Origin: Actinomycetota bacterium
GTDB taxonomy: Bacteria; Actinomycetota; UBA4738; HRBIN12
NCBI GenBank assembly: GCA_005885325.1
Contig: VAYX01000059.1
Span: 1-13,371 of the forward strand
Direction of reading: 5' to 3'
Length of the DNA: 13,371 bases
The notes below the pieces were generated by a model. It saw nothing but the letters and a program-made list of their open reading frames with translations. It had not been told where the DNA came from and searched no databases. Below, piece after piece: positions 1 through 6,934 of this stretch (its first letter is position 1; each line of letters starts with the position of its first letter). The translations under genes and the position numbers were made by a program.

Positions 1-1083
1 CAGGAACACCGAGATTAGGTCGGCGCGTTGGATGCCGGGTGTGGTGGGGTCGGAGTCGGGGACCTCGGTGCCGTAGACCGCGTTCAGCAGGTGCGGCAGC
101 TCGGGATCCTGCACCTTGGGCAGGTACACCGCATCCCCGGACGGCTCGGAGGAGTTGAAGTAGTCTTTCGCCCCCACAGGCACCACGACCTCGTTCACCA
201 GCGGCATGCCCAGCCGCGACACTTGAACGAACTTCGCGGTGAAGTCCTGGCTCCCGGACGCCTCCACGCGCATGCTGCGCCGGGATGCGGTGGTCCAGAT
301 GCCGATGGTCGGGTTGGCCTCGGCGTCACCCTTCGCCGCCAGGGCGTCGTTGGGCACCTGGAGCGCGAAGGCGCTGACGTTGAAGCCGGCGAGCGTATCG
401 TCCCCGACCTCCTTGAGATCCGCCCCGTACAGCAGGTCGAACACCCGCAGGTCCAGGAAGAACGGGTCGTCGGCCTGGCCCACCCACGAGTAGCTGGGGT
501 TCGCCGAGCCACCGAACTGCTTCACGGCCCCGCCGAACAGGTCGGCGTTGTAGTTCGGCATCGACGCCGCACCCACGTTCGACGGTGCCGCGATCGCGTC
601 GTTGAGGAGCGTCGCCGATCTCCCCGTGTCGACGTTGATCCGGTACAGGTCGTAGGTCTGATAGAAGTTCAGGTCCGCGTCGGTGAGCGACGTCACCGTA
701 CCCGTGTTGTACAGGAACGTGTCGGCGCTCCGGTAGTGGTTGTGGAACACCCACCGGTAGATCAGATCGGCCTTGGCATCGCCATCGTTGTCGATCTTGA
801 TGTCGTAGTTCACGCCGGTGGCCCAGGCGTAGAAGTTCGGGCCGCCGGCCGGCTCCTGGAACGGGATCCAGTTGCTGACGAGCGTGACGGTACTCGGCCG
901 ATCCGGGCTGACGAAGGCGTAGAGATCCGTCCCGTCGATCTGGGGATCGGCCGCGGTCAGCGGGGCCTCACGGTGGCTCGACGCGCCGCTCACCAGGGGC
1001 CCGAGACCGGCGTACAGGCCGGTCCCGAGCACGAGCGTCGCCGCCGCCGCGAGCGCCCGCGTGCGCAGACGCGTGCGAAGCAA
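1..1083 (-). CDS. DUF4331 domain-containing secreted protein (partial, C-terminus off the left edge)
   Basis: The first 361 residues are present; the reading frame is still open at base 1. The N-terminus is a typical export signal: arginine-rich start, then an alanine/leucine/glycine stretch at about residues 10-33. It is followed directly by SHREAP (about 36-41) and DPQIDGTDLYAF, the hallmark opening of DUF4331 proteins. Further family features are a YDIKIDNDGDAKAD segment and repeated Asn/Asp-rich beta segments. DUF4331 proteins are secreted beta-rich proteins, usually 400-500 residues, with no established biochemical role. I chose the TTG at 1083-1081 because AGGAGGT (1097-1091) lies 7 nt upstream; the in-frame ATG at 1113 has no ribosome-binding site. 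The upstream gene on the same strand ends 162 nt away with a hairpin between, so this is probably a separate transcription unit. Family assignment is by eye and strong; function is unknown. Confidence 0.88.
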   Translation of the reverse strand, partial: MLRTRLRTRALAAAATLVLGTGLYAGLGPLVSGASSHREAPLTAADPQIDGTDLYAFVSPDRPSTVTLVSNWIPFQEPAGGPNFYAWATGVNYDIKIDNDGDAKADLIYRWVFHNHYRSADTFLYNTGTVTSLTDADLNFYQTYDLYRINVDTGRSATLLNDAIAAPSNVGAASMPNYNADLFGGAVKQFGGSANPSYSWVGQADDPFFLDLRVFDLLYGADLKEVGDDTLAGFNVSAFALQVPNDALAAKGDAEANPTIGIWTTASRRSMRVEASGSQDFTAKFVQVSRLGMPLVNEVVVPVGAKDYFNSSEPSGDAVYLPKVQDPELPHLLNAVYGTEVPDSDPTTPGIQRADLISVFL

Positions 1084-1090
1084 CGGAAAT

Positions 1091-1097
1091 ACCTCCT
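1091..1097 (-). promoter_or_regulatory. Ribosome-binding site deciding a TTG start
   Basis: AGGAGGT on the minus strand sits 7 nt before the TTG at 1083. It lies inside the coding sequence that an ATG start at 1113 would imply, so it argues for the shorter protein. Confidence 0.6.
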
Positions 1098-1140
1098 CGT
1101 TGACGTGGGACATGGAACGCTGTGAACGCTCGACCGCCTC

Positions 1141-1166
1141 CGCCGCGGGGCCTCTCCGCCGCGGCG
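1141..1166. terminator. GC-rich hairpin between membrane-protein gene and DUF4331 gene
   Basis: The arms CGCCGCGG (1141-1148) and CCGCGGCG (1159-1166) are perfect 8-bp complements around a 10-nt loop. It lies 80 nt past the stop of the upstream minus-strand gene and 58 nt before the DUF4331 start. No T-tract follows, which is common in actinobacterial terminators. It could also be a chance palindrome, since the area carries a direct repeat of CTCCGCCGCGG. Nothing else recognisable is seen in the 1084-1245 gap. Confidence 0.35.
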
Positions 1167-1245
1167 ACCGCCCTCACCTCCCATCTGGCGCGGTCACGCA
1201 TGCTTCGCGCCATGGATCGTGTCGGATCACCGGGAGGAAACGGGC

Positions 1246-1929
1246 TCAGCGGTCGGCGCGCGCGGCGCTCGAAGAGGCGACCGGCCGCGAGACCCGGAGG
1301 AACCCCCAGAACATCACGGCGATGCCGAGGGCGAGCCCCACCGAGAACAGCGGCACGATGTCGAGGCCGGCCCCCACGCCCGATGCGATGGCCACGATCG
1401 TGGCCCCCGCCGCGATGCCGAGGGTCCCGAAGAACCGGTCGACGAGCTCCACCCGTCCCCGCATCCTCCAGGCCGACCACAGGCATCCCGCGACGAGAAG
1501 GACGTACGCGGGATAGGCGTAGAGCTGGGCCAGCCGGTACGGGAGCGCACCGTCGCCGAAGACGTCCTTCCCGAGCGGCAGGTCCTTCGTCAGGGCATCC
1601 ACGTTCAGCGAGGCCGTACGGACCTGGGAGGTGGCGAAGGCCGAGAGGAACAGCAGGATCACGAGCACCAGGTCGGTGATCGTCCGTCGCTTGATCAGCA
1701 GGTACAGCTCACCCATCATCAGGAACGGGACGTTCAGGATCGCGCCGAAGAGCCAGTAGACCCGGTACTCGCCGGTGGTCCAGCCGTCCAGCACGCCGAG
1801 GAACATGGCGAACGACGCCGCCGCGTACATCGCGAGCGCCACCGCCCAGACGGCCTGGTACGGCCTCCTGCGGGAGACGAACTGGCGGATGAGCTGCCAG
1901 CGGGAAGGCCCACATGGGGCAAGCAGCAT
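1246..1929 (-). CDS. Six-helix integral membrane protein of unknown function
   Basis: 227 residues with about six hydrophobic helices: roughly residues 22-43, 50-71, 78-94, 123-146, 158-180 and 185-207. A basic N-terminal segment (FVSRRRPY) and basic cytoplasmic-looking loops (IKRRT, WRMRGRVE) flank the helices. A 25-residue polar loop (TASLNVDALTKDLPLGKD region) between helices 3 and 4 is probably extracytoplasmic. The start is ATG at 1929 with GAGGAGG 6 nt upstream. Its start lies only 39 bp from the divergent isomerase start. I recognise no transporter or enzyme motif, and a cation-binding or sensor role cannot be read from the sequence. It may precede the DUF4331 gene transcriptionally, but the gap and hairpin make that uncertain. 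Confidence 0.8.
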   Translation of the reverse strand: MLLAPCGPSRWQLIRQFVSRRRPYQAVWAVALAMYAAASFAMFLGVLDGWTTGEYRVYWLFGAILNVPFLMMGELYLLIKRRTITDLVLVILLFLSAFATSQVRTASLNVDALTKDLPLGKDVFGDGALPYRLAQLYAYPAYVLLVAGCLWSAWRMRGRVELVDRFFGTLGIAAGATIVAIASGVGAGLDIVPLFSVGLALGIAVMFWGFLRVSRPVASSSAARADR

Positions 1930-1954
1930 ACGCGGCCTCCTCGCGCCCCGCCGA

Positions 1955-1960
1955 TAGAAT
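1955..1960 (+). promoter_or_regulatory. -10 box (TAGAAT) of a probable leaderless promoter
   Basis: TAGAAT matches the actinobacterial TANNNT -10 pattern and ends 8 nt before the GTG at 1969, placing transcription start at or next to the start codon. No Shine-Dalgarno sequence precedes that GTG. No clear -35 box is seen. Confidence 0.45.
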
Positions 1961-1968
1961 CCCCCGCC

Positions 1969-2781
1969 GTGGAGAGCGAACTGCACCCGCACGGACCGAG
2001 CCTCATCTGCTCGACCGCCGCGTTCTTCGGCCGGCCGCTCGGCGACGCGTTCGGCCACATCGCGGAGGCGGGGTTCGGCGGCGTCGAGGTCATGGTCACG
2101 CGGGACCCGGCCACCCAGCGGGCACCCGTGCTCCGCGACCTCTCGAGGGAGCACGGCCTTGCCATCAGGGCCATCCACGCACCGTTCCTCCTCATGACCA
2201 GGACCGTGTGGGGCACCGATCCCATCGGCAAGATCGACCGGGCCGTCGAGTTGGCCCGGGAGACGGGGGCCGCGCTCGTCGTGGTGCACCCGCCCTATCG
2301 ATGGCAGACGGAGTACCGGAGGTGGGTGGACGAGCGACTTCCGGATCTCGCCCGCGACACGGGAGCGCGCGTCGGGGTGGAGAACATGTTCCCCGTGCGG
2401 TGGCGGGGGGGACGCGGGGTCCGGCTCCATGCCCGCCAGTCGATCAGCGACCTCGAGCGGTACCCCCACGTGGTGCTGGACACGAGCCACGCAGCGGTCG
2501 CCGGCCTGGACCCCTTCGAGGCGGTCCGGCGCCTCGGCGATCGGCTGGTCCACGTGCACCTGTCGAACAACGCCGGGCGGGGCTGGGACTCACATCTGCC
2601 GCTCGACCAGGGGATCCTGCCGATCCCCGAGCTCCTCGACCTCCTGCGGACCGAAGGCTTCTCGGGGAACGTCTCCCTGGAACTGGACCTGCGGCGGTAC
2701 CTGGAAGACGACGACGCCATCCGGAGGGTCCTCGCGTCGAACCTGGCGATCTGCCGGGACCGGCTGCCGCAACCTGTCTGA
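1969..2781 (+). CDS. Sugar phosphate isomerase/epimerase (xylose-isomerase-like TIM barrel)
   Basis: 270 residues with the AP-endonuclease-2/xylose-isomerase-like barrel. Segments in order: an N-terminal strand (LICSTAAFFG), FGGVEVMV near 37-43, IRAIHAPF (H70), VVVHPPY (H107), VGVENMFP (E138), VVLDTSHA (D171, H174), LVHVHLSNN (H197) and SLELDLRRY (E238). The Glu/Asp/His/His/Glu set fits the metal site of this family, which isomerises or epimerises sugars or inositol-type polyols, usually in the cytoplasm. The exact substrate cannot be told. Length is normal for the family. The GTG start is chosen because a TAGAAT -10 box stands just upstream and the conserved first beta strand begins soon after; longer in-frame extension upstream overlaps the divergent gene and shows no homology. 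The next gene starts about 60 nt downstream. Confidence 0.82.
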   Translation: MESELHPHGPSLICSTAAFFGRPLGDAFGHIAEAGFGGVEVMVTRDPATQRAPVLRDLSREHGLAIRAIHAPFLLMTRTVWGTDPIGKIDRAVELARETGAALVVVHPPYRWQTEYRRWVDERLPDLARDTGARVGVENMFPVRWRGGRGVRLHARQSISDLERYPHVVLDTSHAAVAGLDPFEAVRRLGDRLVHVHLSNNAGRGWDSHLPLDQGILPIPELLDLLRTEGFSGNVSLELDLRRYLEDDDAIRRVLASNLAICRDRLPQPV

Positions 2782-2803
2782 GCTCGTGACGTTTCCCTCT
2801 CGT

Positions 2804-2829
2804 GGAACCGTTTTCCCTGCGCCTTCGTC
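2804..2829 (+). promoter_or_regulatory. Candidate ECF-sigma promoter (GGAACC-N16-CGTC)
   Basis: GGAACC at 2804-2809, a 16-nt spacer and CGTC at 2826-2829 match the classic extracytoplasmic-function sigma-factor pattern (GGAAC near -35, CGTC near -10). It lies in the gap just ahead of an exported protein gene, which fits envelope-stress type control. The motif was found by eye and its genome-wide frequency is unknown. TAGGAT at 2837-2842 is an alternative sigma-A type -10. Confidence 0.4.
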
Positions 2830-2840
2830 TGAGGCGTAGG

Positions 2841-4637
2841 ATGAGCCAATCCAGGGGGGTGGTCCTGTTGGGCAACGCACGCTCCAGTTCCTCTCGCCGG
2901 AAAGCCCTGCGCGCCTTGACTGTCTGCTTTGGGCTGATTGCGGCAAGCCTGACCTTCACCGACGCGCCGGCCGCGACGCCGTGCGCCAGCCCTCCAACGG
3001 TATTCCCCGAGAGCTCGATCACCCCCGGCATGATCGGCACGGGCCTCACCGCCGTCCAGGGGAGCGCCCCCGTCAGCTTCGACATCCAGGTCATCGGGGT
3101 CCTGCCGAACGCCCTCCTCCCCAGCTTCGACCTCGTCATCTTCAAGATCACCGGCCCGCCGGCGTTCCTGGACCAGGCCCACGGGGTGGCCTCGGGGATG
3201 TCGGGGTCCCCGATCTACATCGGGGGGCAGCTGGCCGGGGCGGTGTCCTACTCCTTCGGCCTTGCGGCCGACCCGATGATCGGACTGTTCACCCCGGCCC
3301 AGCAGATGGTCGACCTGACCGCGCTGCCCACCGGTGCGTCCACGTCGCTGCCGAGCTCGGTGGCGGTGACGCACCGGGCCCGGGTTGCCGTGGCCGACGC
3401 GGCCAAGGTCCCGGTGAGCTCGGTCCCAACCACGGTCCAACGGCTGGCCATCCCGCTCGGGGTCTCGGGGCTGTCGGATCAGCGAGCGCAGCGGCTGCAG
3501 TCGATCATCGACGCGCACGGTCTCCCCTTCCACATCTACCGGGCCGGCGGAGCGGCGTCCGCTTCGGCGGCGACCATCAACCCGACGCCCCTCGCGGCCG
3601 GCGAGCCACTGGCCGCCGAGCTCTCGACCGGCGACGTGACGTTCGCCGGGATCGGAACGGCCACCTTCGCCTGCGGCGACCTGAACGTCGGCTGGGGTCA
3701 CTCCTTCTTCTTCGGGGGCCCCAGCTCGTTCGCCATGGGCGGCGCGAGCGTGATCACGATCGTGAACGACGTGAGCGGGCTGTTCGGGCCGTTCAAGATC
3801 CTGGTCCCCACCGACCTCCGCGGAACGGTTGTCCAGGACCGGCTGGCGGGGCTGATGGGGCAGGCCGGGACCCTGCCGACCTCGATGCCGGTCACCACGA
3901 CGTTCACGGACACGGACAACGGGAAGACCCGGACCGGACAGACCGACATCTTCTACCAGAAGGACTTCTGGGGCCCGGAGATCACCTACGAGCACGTGTT
4001 CCAGAACTTGCTGCTCGTGTTCGACCACTTCGGGGAGGGGACGCTCAACCTGTCGTACACGATCCAGGGATTGCGCGAGGACGGCGTGACGCCGTTCACC
4101 GTCCACAACTCCAACATGGTCGCCTCCGAATACGACGCGTTCCAGGCCGCGTACCGCCTCCTTAACGCCATGTACGAGTTGGCGTTCAACCAAGCGGAGG
4201 ACATCACGTTCACGAGCGTCGAGGCGAGTGGGGAGATCACGGATCGGCAGCTCGTCGGCGACATCGTGCGGGTCCGAACGTCGAGCTCGCTCCAGCGCGG
4301 CCTTCGGGACCGCCCGGTGCTGAAGGCCAAGCGCGGGAGCACGATCACCCTCGAGGTCATGCTGCAGCCGGCGGGGGGCGGAGCGCCCGAGACGGCGACG
4401 TTTCGGATGCGGGTCCCCCACCGGGCCGACGGGTTGGAGCGCATCTCGTTCCGCGGCGGACGGGCCCGTCAAAAGATCGACTCCCGCCACCTGGGGTTCG
4501 AGCAGCTCGTGGCGATCCTGAACGGCGGCGAGCACCCCAACGACCTCATCGCCACGGGCCTGGGCCGCCAGCTCGTCCAGCAGCAGGACGTGGTGGTCGA
4601 GGGCCAGGCATCGGTCACCGTGAAGGTGGTCGGGTAG
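2841..4637 (+). CDS. Exported SpoIVB-type S55 peptidase-domain protein
   Basis: 598 residues from the ATG at 2841. Residues about 19-46 form a Sec signal peptide (SSRRKALRALTVCFG, hydrophobic core, then a DAPAA cleavage-like end). The S55-like domain follows: MIGTGLTAVQG (64-74), FDIQVIGVLPN (80-90), ASGMSGSPIYI (117-127) with the probable nucleophile S121, then AGAVSYSFG and FTPAQQM. A second block near 265-310 holds GIGTATF, CGD and GWGHSFFFGG with H287. The C-terminal half is beta-rich without a recognised fold. SpoIVB cleaves SpoIVFA during sporulation, but relatives like this one occur widely in non-sporulating bacteria and their substrates are unknown. Starts at GTG 2859 or TTG 2868 (AGGGGGG 8 nt upstream) are also possible and keep the signal peptide. 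Possible ECF-sigma control is noted separately. No sporulation gene is nearby. Confidence 0.8.
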   Translation: MSQSRGVVLLGNARSSSSRRKALRALTVCFGLIAASLTFTDAPAATPCASPPTVFPESSITPGMIGTGLTAVQGSAPVSFDIQVIGVLPNALLPSFDLVIFKITGPPAFLDQAHGVASGMSGSPIYIGGQLAGAVSYSFGLAADPMIGLFTPAQQMVDLTALPTGASTSLPSSVAVTHRARVAVADAAKVPVSSVPTTVQRLAIPLGVSGLSDQRAQRLQSIIDAHGLPFHIYRAGGAASASAATINPTPLAAGEPLAAELSTGDVTFAGIGTATFACGDLNVGWGHSFFFGGPSSFAMGGASVITIVNDVSGLFGPFKILVPTDLRGTVVQDRLAGLMGQAGTLPTSMPVTTTFTDTDNGKTRTGQTDIFYQKDFWGPEITYEHVFQNLLLVFDHFGEGTLNLSYTIQGLREDGVTPFTVHNSNMVASEYDAFQAAYRLLNAMYELAFNQAEDITFTSVEASGEITDRQLVGDIVRVRTSSSLQRGLRDRPVLKAKRGSTITLEVMLQPAGGGAPETATFRMRVPHRADGLERISFRGGRARQKIDSRHLGFEQLVAILNGGEHPNDLIATGLGRQLVQQQDVVVEGQASVTVKVVG

Positions 4638-4656
4638 GGCCAGCAGTCGTGAGAAT

Positions 4657-4683
4657 GGCCGGGGCTTCGACGAAGCCCCGGCC
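4657..4683. terminator. Bidirectional terminator hairpin between convergent genes
   Basis: GGCCGGGGCTTC (4657-4668) and GAAGCCCCGGCC (4672-4683) form a perfect 12-bp stem around a 3-nt loop. It lies 19 nt after the S55-like gene and 12 nt after the convergent VOC gene, so it can serve both. It lacks a T-run on either side. Confidence 0.75.
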
Positions 4684-4695
4684 CGTCCGACTTCC

Positions 4696-5139
4696 CTACC
4701 GGGGATCCCAGGGACGGATCGTCGCGACCTGCTCCCCCTGCTCCCTCCAGTCCGGAACGTCCGCGTACAGCTCGAGCTCGATCCCGTCGGGATCGCGGAT
4801 GTACAGGCTGTGTGAGACACCGTGATCGCTCGCCCCCACGATGTCCACGCCGGCGTCGGCCAGCGCGCGGAACGCGGCTCGGACGTGGTCGTCCGAGGGG
4901 TACCGGATGGCCACGTGATAGAGACCGACCGCGCCCGGGGGCGGGCTGGGTGCGCCGTCTCCCACGGCCTGCAGCGCCAGGTCGTGATGGTTCTCTCCGG
5001 TTGCGGTGAAGAAGGCCATGACCCCGCCGAGCTCGGCGACCTTGGTGAACCCCAGCAGCTCGTAGAACGGGGTCGACCGGGACAGGTTCCGCACTCGGAG
5101 CACCACATGACCGACCTCGAGCGGCTTGATCTCCTCCAT
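4696..5139 (-). CDS. VOC/glyoxalase-superfamily protein (CatE-like ring-cleaving dioxygenase type)
   Basis: 147 residues, one pair of beta-alpha-beta-beta-beta modules. The first module opens with VGHVVLRVRN (H11) and FYELLGF. HHDLALQ (51-57) ends the first module. The second contains LYHVAIRYP (H75), the helix DHVRAAFRALADAG, and SLYIRDPDGIELELYAD (E123). H11, H75 and E123 are the expected metal ligands; the HHDLAL and DPDG...ELYAD signatures resemble catechol-2,3-dioxygenase (CatE)-like members. The actual substrate is unknown; a glyoxalase or resistance role is less likely but possible. Start is ATG at 5139 with AGGAGGG 4 nt upstream. It is divergent from the small membrane protein gene (25-nt gap) and stands alone on its strand, ending at the shared terminator hairpin. 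Confidence 0.85.
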   Translation of the reverse strand: MEEIKPLEVGHVVLRVRNLSRSTPFYELLGFTKVAELGGVMAFFTATGENHHDLALQAVGDGAPSPPPGAVGLYHVAIRYPSDDHVRAAFRALADAGVDIVGASDHGVSHSLYIRDPDGIELELYADVPDWREQGEQVATIRPWDPR

Positions 5140-5152
5140 GCGTCCCTCCTGC

Positions 5153-5158
5153 TAGCCT
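5153..5158 (+). promoter_or_regulatory. -10 box (TAGCCT) of a probable leaderless promoter
   Basis: TAGCCT fits TANNNT and ends 6 nt before the GTG at 5165, with no Shine-Dalgarno sequence available for that GTG. The same arrangement occurs before the genes at 1969 and 10590. Confidence 0.35.
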
Positions 5159-5164
5159 CGCGCC

Positions 5165-5341
5165 GTGCGCCGCTTCACCCTGATCACGATCATCTGTCTC
5201 GTCGTCCTGCTCGCCGGGGCGGCCGTCGCGCAGCTCATCATCGCCGGCGCGGACCGGGAGCCATTCCCGGGACCGGTTCCCGGGACCCCCTACCCTTCCT
5301 TGCCGACGCCCGGCCCGCCGACTCCGTCCCCCACGCCATAG
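5165..5341 (+). CDS. Small single-helix protein with proline-rich tail
   Basis: 58 residues. Residues 1-3 are VRR, followed by one hydrophobic helix at about 5-27 (LITIICLVVLLAGAAV core). Then comes a short acidic/basic hinge (GADREP) and a tail at 33-58 that is almost half proline, ending in PPTPSPTP. The layout suggests an N-in/C-out anchored peptide or a secreted peptide with an uncleaved signal, exposing a Pro/Thr/Ser-rich tail outside the membrane. Support: GTG start next to a TANNNT box, third-position GC bias, and a snug fit (25 nt from the divergent VOC gene, 9 nt from the convergent SAM-hydrolase stop). I do not recognise a family. A spurious reading frame in GC-rich DNA cannot be excluded, but the hydrophobic-then-proline pattern is not random-looking. 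Confidence 0.55.
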   Translation: MRRFTLITIICLVVLLAGAAVAQLIIAGADREPFPGPVPGTPYPSLPTPGPPTPSPTP

Positions 5342-5350
5342 CCGGGCAGG

Positions 5351-6148
5351 TCATCCCCCCGGCCGCGAAAGCGTCACGGCGTCCCCTCGATGAAGGCCGA
5401 GCGCCTCGGCCGCACTGCCCCCGTTCACGATCAGCGCCACGAAGCCCTGGGAGTCGACGATGGCCGCCGGGGAGCCCTCCGAAACGTCGGCGAAGGTCGA
5501 GGCCCTCGAGACGACCCTCCCGCACACCTCCACGGAGCGTTCCAAGCCGGCCACCTCCAGGTCCCGGGAGCGGGCGTTCAGCTGGACGTTCCCGTACCCG
5601 TCCACCCCGATGACTCGCGCCCCCACCACCCCTCGAAGGATCATCGGGGCGGGCATCTCGACCGTGTGCAGGGTCCGGGGGTCGACGGGCGGACCGAGAT
5701 CCGGAAGCGGCATCCCGATCGACAGGTGGGCTGCGGCCGGGGCGAACACGTCTCGCCCGTGGAACGTTGCGGACACCGGGCCGAGCAGCACCCGTTCCGA
5801 GGTGATCTCCGCGGCCTGGGCGGCACCGCCGAGTGCCGCCCAGGCCATCGACAGCACGCCGTTGTCCGGCCCGACCAGCAACGCGCCGGACCCACAGGCA
5901 ACCGCGACCGGGCGCCGGGCCGACCCGACGCCCGGGTCCACCACCCCGAGGTACACGGCGTCCTCCGGCATGAACGGCGCCGCGCGGCCGAGTGCCATCG
6001 CTCCGGCCACCACGTCCTGCCGAGGGATCGCGTGTGTCAGGTCGATCACCCGGGTCGCCGGGGCGATGCGGGCCATGACGCCGTGGCAGATCCCGACGAA
6101 CTCGTCGGCCAGGCCGTAGTCGGTCATGAAGACGATGGGGCGTCCCAT
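5351..6148 (-). CDS. SAM hydrolase / S-adenosylmethionine hydroxide adenosyltransferase (DUF62)
   Basis: 265 residues, the full family length. Known members attack SAM with water (hydroxide), giving adenosine and methionine; halogenase relatives use chloride or fluoride instead. Motifs: FMTDYGLADEFVG (7-19), VIDLTHAIPRQD (34-45), VVDPGVGSARRP (69-80), VGPDNGVLS (92-100) and ATFHGRD (127-133). The family's Asp-Arg-His triad is visible as D71, R78 and H130, supporting water activation rather than halide chemistry. The C-terminal barrel includes VDGYGNVQLN and ALIVNGGSAAEAL. Its ATG at 6148 overlaps the stop of the upstream lipoprotein gene (TGATG), so translation is probably coupled. It is the last gene of the minus-strand group and ends 9 nt from the convergent small gene. 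It probably acts in the cytoplasm. Confidence 0.93.
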   Translation of the reverse strand: MGRPIVFMTDYGLADEFVGICHGVMARIAPATRVIDLTHAIPRQDVVAGAMALGRAAPFMPEDAVYLGVVDPGVGSARRPVAVACGSGALLVGPDNGVLSMAWAALGGAAQAAEITSERVLLGPVSATFHGRDVFAPAAAHLSIGMPLPDLGPPVDPRTLHTVEMPAPMILRGVVGARVIGVDGYGNVQLNARSRDLEVAGLERSVEVCGRVVSRASTFADVSEGSPAAIVDSQGFVALIVNGGSAAEALGLHRGDAVTLSRPGG

Positions 6149-6918
6149 CAGGCCCCCGAGTGCTGCTCGAGGTATCCCGTGATCAGGGTCTGCATCCGGC
6201 CCGACTGATTCCCGGTGAGCAGGTCGGTGCCGTGGTCGCTCGACGTGACGATCTCGACCTGCTTCGGCGGTGGGGACTCCTCGTACATGGTCTCCGCCGA
6301 CGTGGCCGAGCCCGTCGGATCGCTGTTGCCGGCGACGAACAGCTTGGCCGCCGTGACGTTCCCCAGGACGATGCGGTCGGCGGTCAACCCCTCGAAGGAT
6401 TGTGGGGCGGAGAGCGCGACGATCGCGACGACCGAAACGCCGGGCTGGGCCGCGGCGATCAGGGAGGCGGTCCCGCCCATGCTGGCTCCGACGAGCATCA
6501 CCCGGACCAGTCCCCGTCCCATCAGGAAGTCCACCGCGCCGAGGACGTCCTGCCACATCGCCGCGACGTCTCGTTCACCCTCGGAGCAGCCGGCCACCCC
6601 ACCGGGGCAATAGCCGCGGAAGTCGAAGGTGAGGACGGTGAAGCCCTTCGGGGCCAGGGTCCGGGCGAACGCCCACCACGAGGCTTGATCGGCCGTGAAC
6701 ATGTGGGCGAGGACCACGCCCACCTGTCCGTTGCCGAACACCCTTCCCGCGAGGTTCACCCCGTCGGGTGAGCGGAAGGTGACCGGCGTCGAGGCGGCGA
6801 TGTCGGCGTTGCGTTCCTCCTGCCGGGAGGGTACGCACCCCACAGCCGCGGCCGCCAGGGCAACGGCGAGGGCCACGGCGCGCAGGGATGCCGCCCGGCT
6901 CGTCCCCGATACCGGCAC
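6148..6918 (-). CDS. Alpha/beta-hydrolase lipoprotein (dienelactone-hydrolase/esterase-like)
   Basis: 256 residues. A signal peptide (about 1-27) ends in AAAVGC, a lipobox-like site with C28 as the likely lipidated residue, so the enzyme should be anchored outside the membrane. The alpha/beta-hydrolase core shows VGVVLAHMFTADQASWW (oxyanion-side H72 region), TFDFRGYCPGG, the nucleophile elbow VGASMGG (S146), FVAGNSDPTG (D200) and SSDHGTDLL (H229), a complete Ser-Asp-His triad. Paired cysteines in YCPGGVAGC may form a disulfide, suiting an exported protein. Substrate unknown; an ester or peptide are both possible. The GTG start at 6918 has GGGAG 7 nt upstream and lies 16 nt after the bS22 stop. 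Its stop overlaps the SAM-hydrolase start. Confidence 0.85.
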   Translation of the reverse strand: MPVSGTSRAASLRAVALAVALAAAAVGCVPSRQEERNADIAASTPVTFRSPDGVNLAGRVFGNGQVGVVLAHMFTADQASWWAFARTLAPKGFTVLTFDFRGYCPGGVAGCSEGERDVAAMWQDVLGAVDFLMGRGLVRVMLVGASMGGTASLIAAAQPGVSVVAIVALSAPQSFEGLTADRIVLGNVTAAKLFVAGNSDPTGSATSAETMYEESPPPKQVEIVTSSDHGTDLLTGNQSGRMQTLITGYLEQHSGA

Positions 6919-6934
6919 GGCCGGGCTCCCGCTC

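Noticed and set aside
1111..1113. ATG start for the DUF4331 gene
   Set aside because: In frame, but no ribosome-binding site precedes it, while AGGAGGT is ideally placed for the TTG at 1083.
1219..1968. In-frame upstream extension of the isomerase by about 250 codons
   Set aside because: The extension is antisense to the membrane-protein gene and is Arg/Glu/Gln-rich shadow sequence; the family N-terminus fits the GTG at 1969.
2295..5108. Very long minus-strand open frame (over 900 codons) across the isomerase and S55-like genes
   Set aside because: It is low-complexity Arg/Gly/Pro-rich translation antisense to genes with clear family motifs; long empty frames are expected in DNA this GC-rich.
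5341..5363. GCCGGG/CCCGGC inverted repeat as a terminator between the small gene and the SAM-hydrolase gene
   Set aside because: Only 6 bp with an 11-nt loop, and one arm lies inside the SAM-hydrolase coding end; too weak to call.
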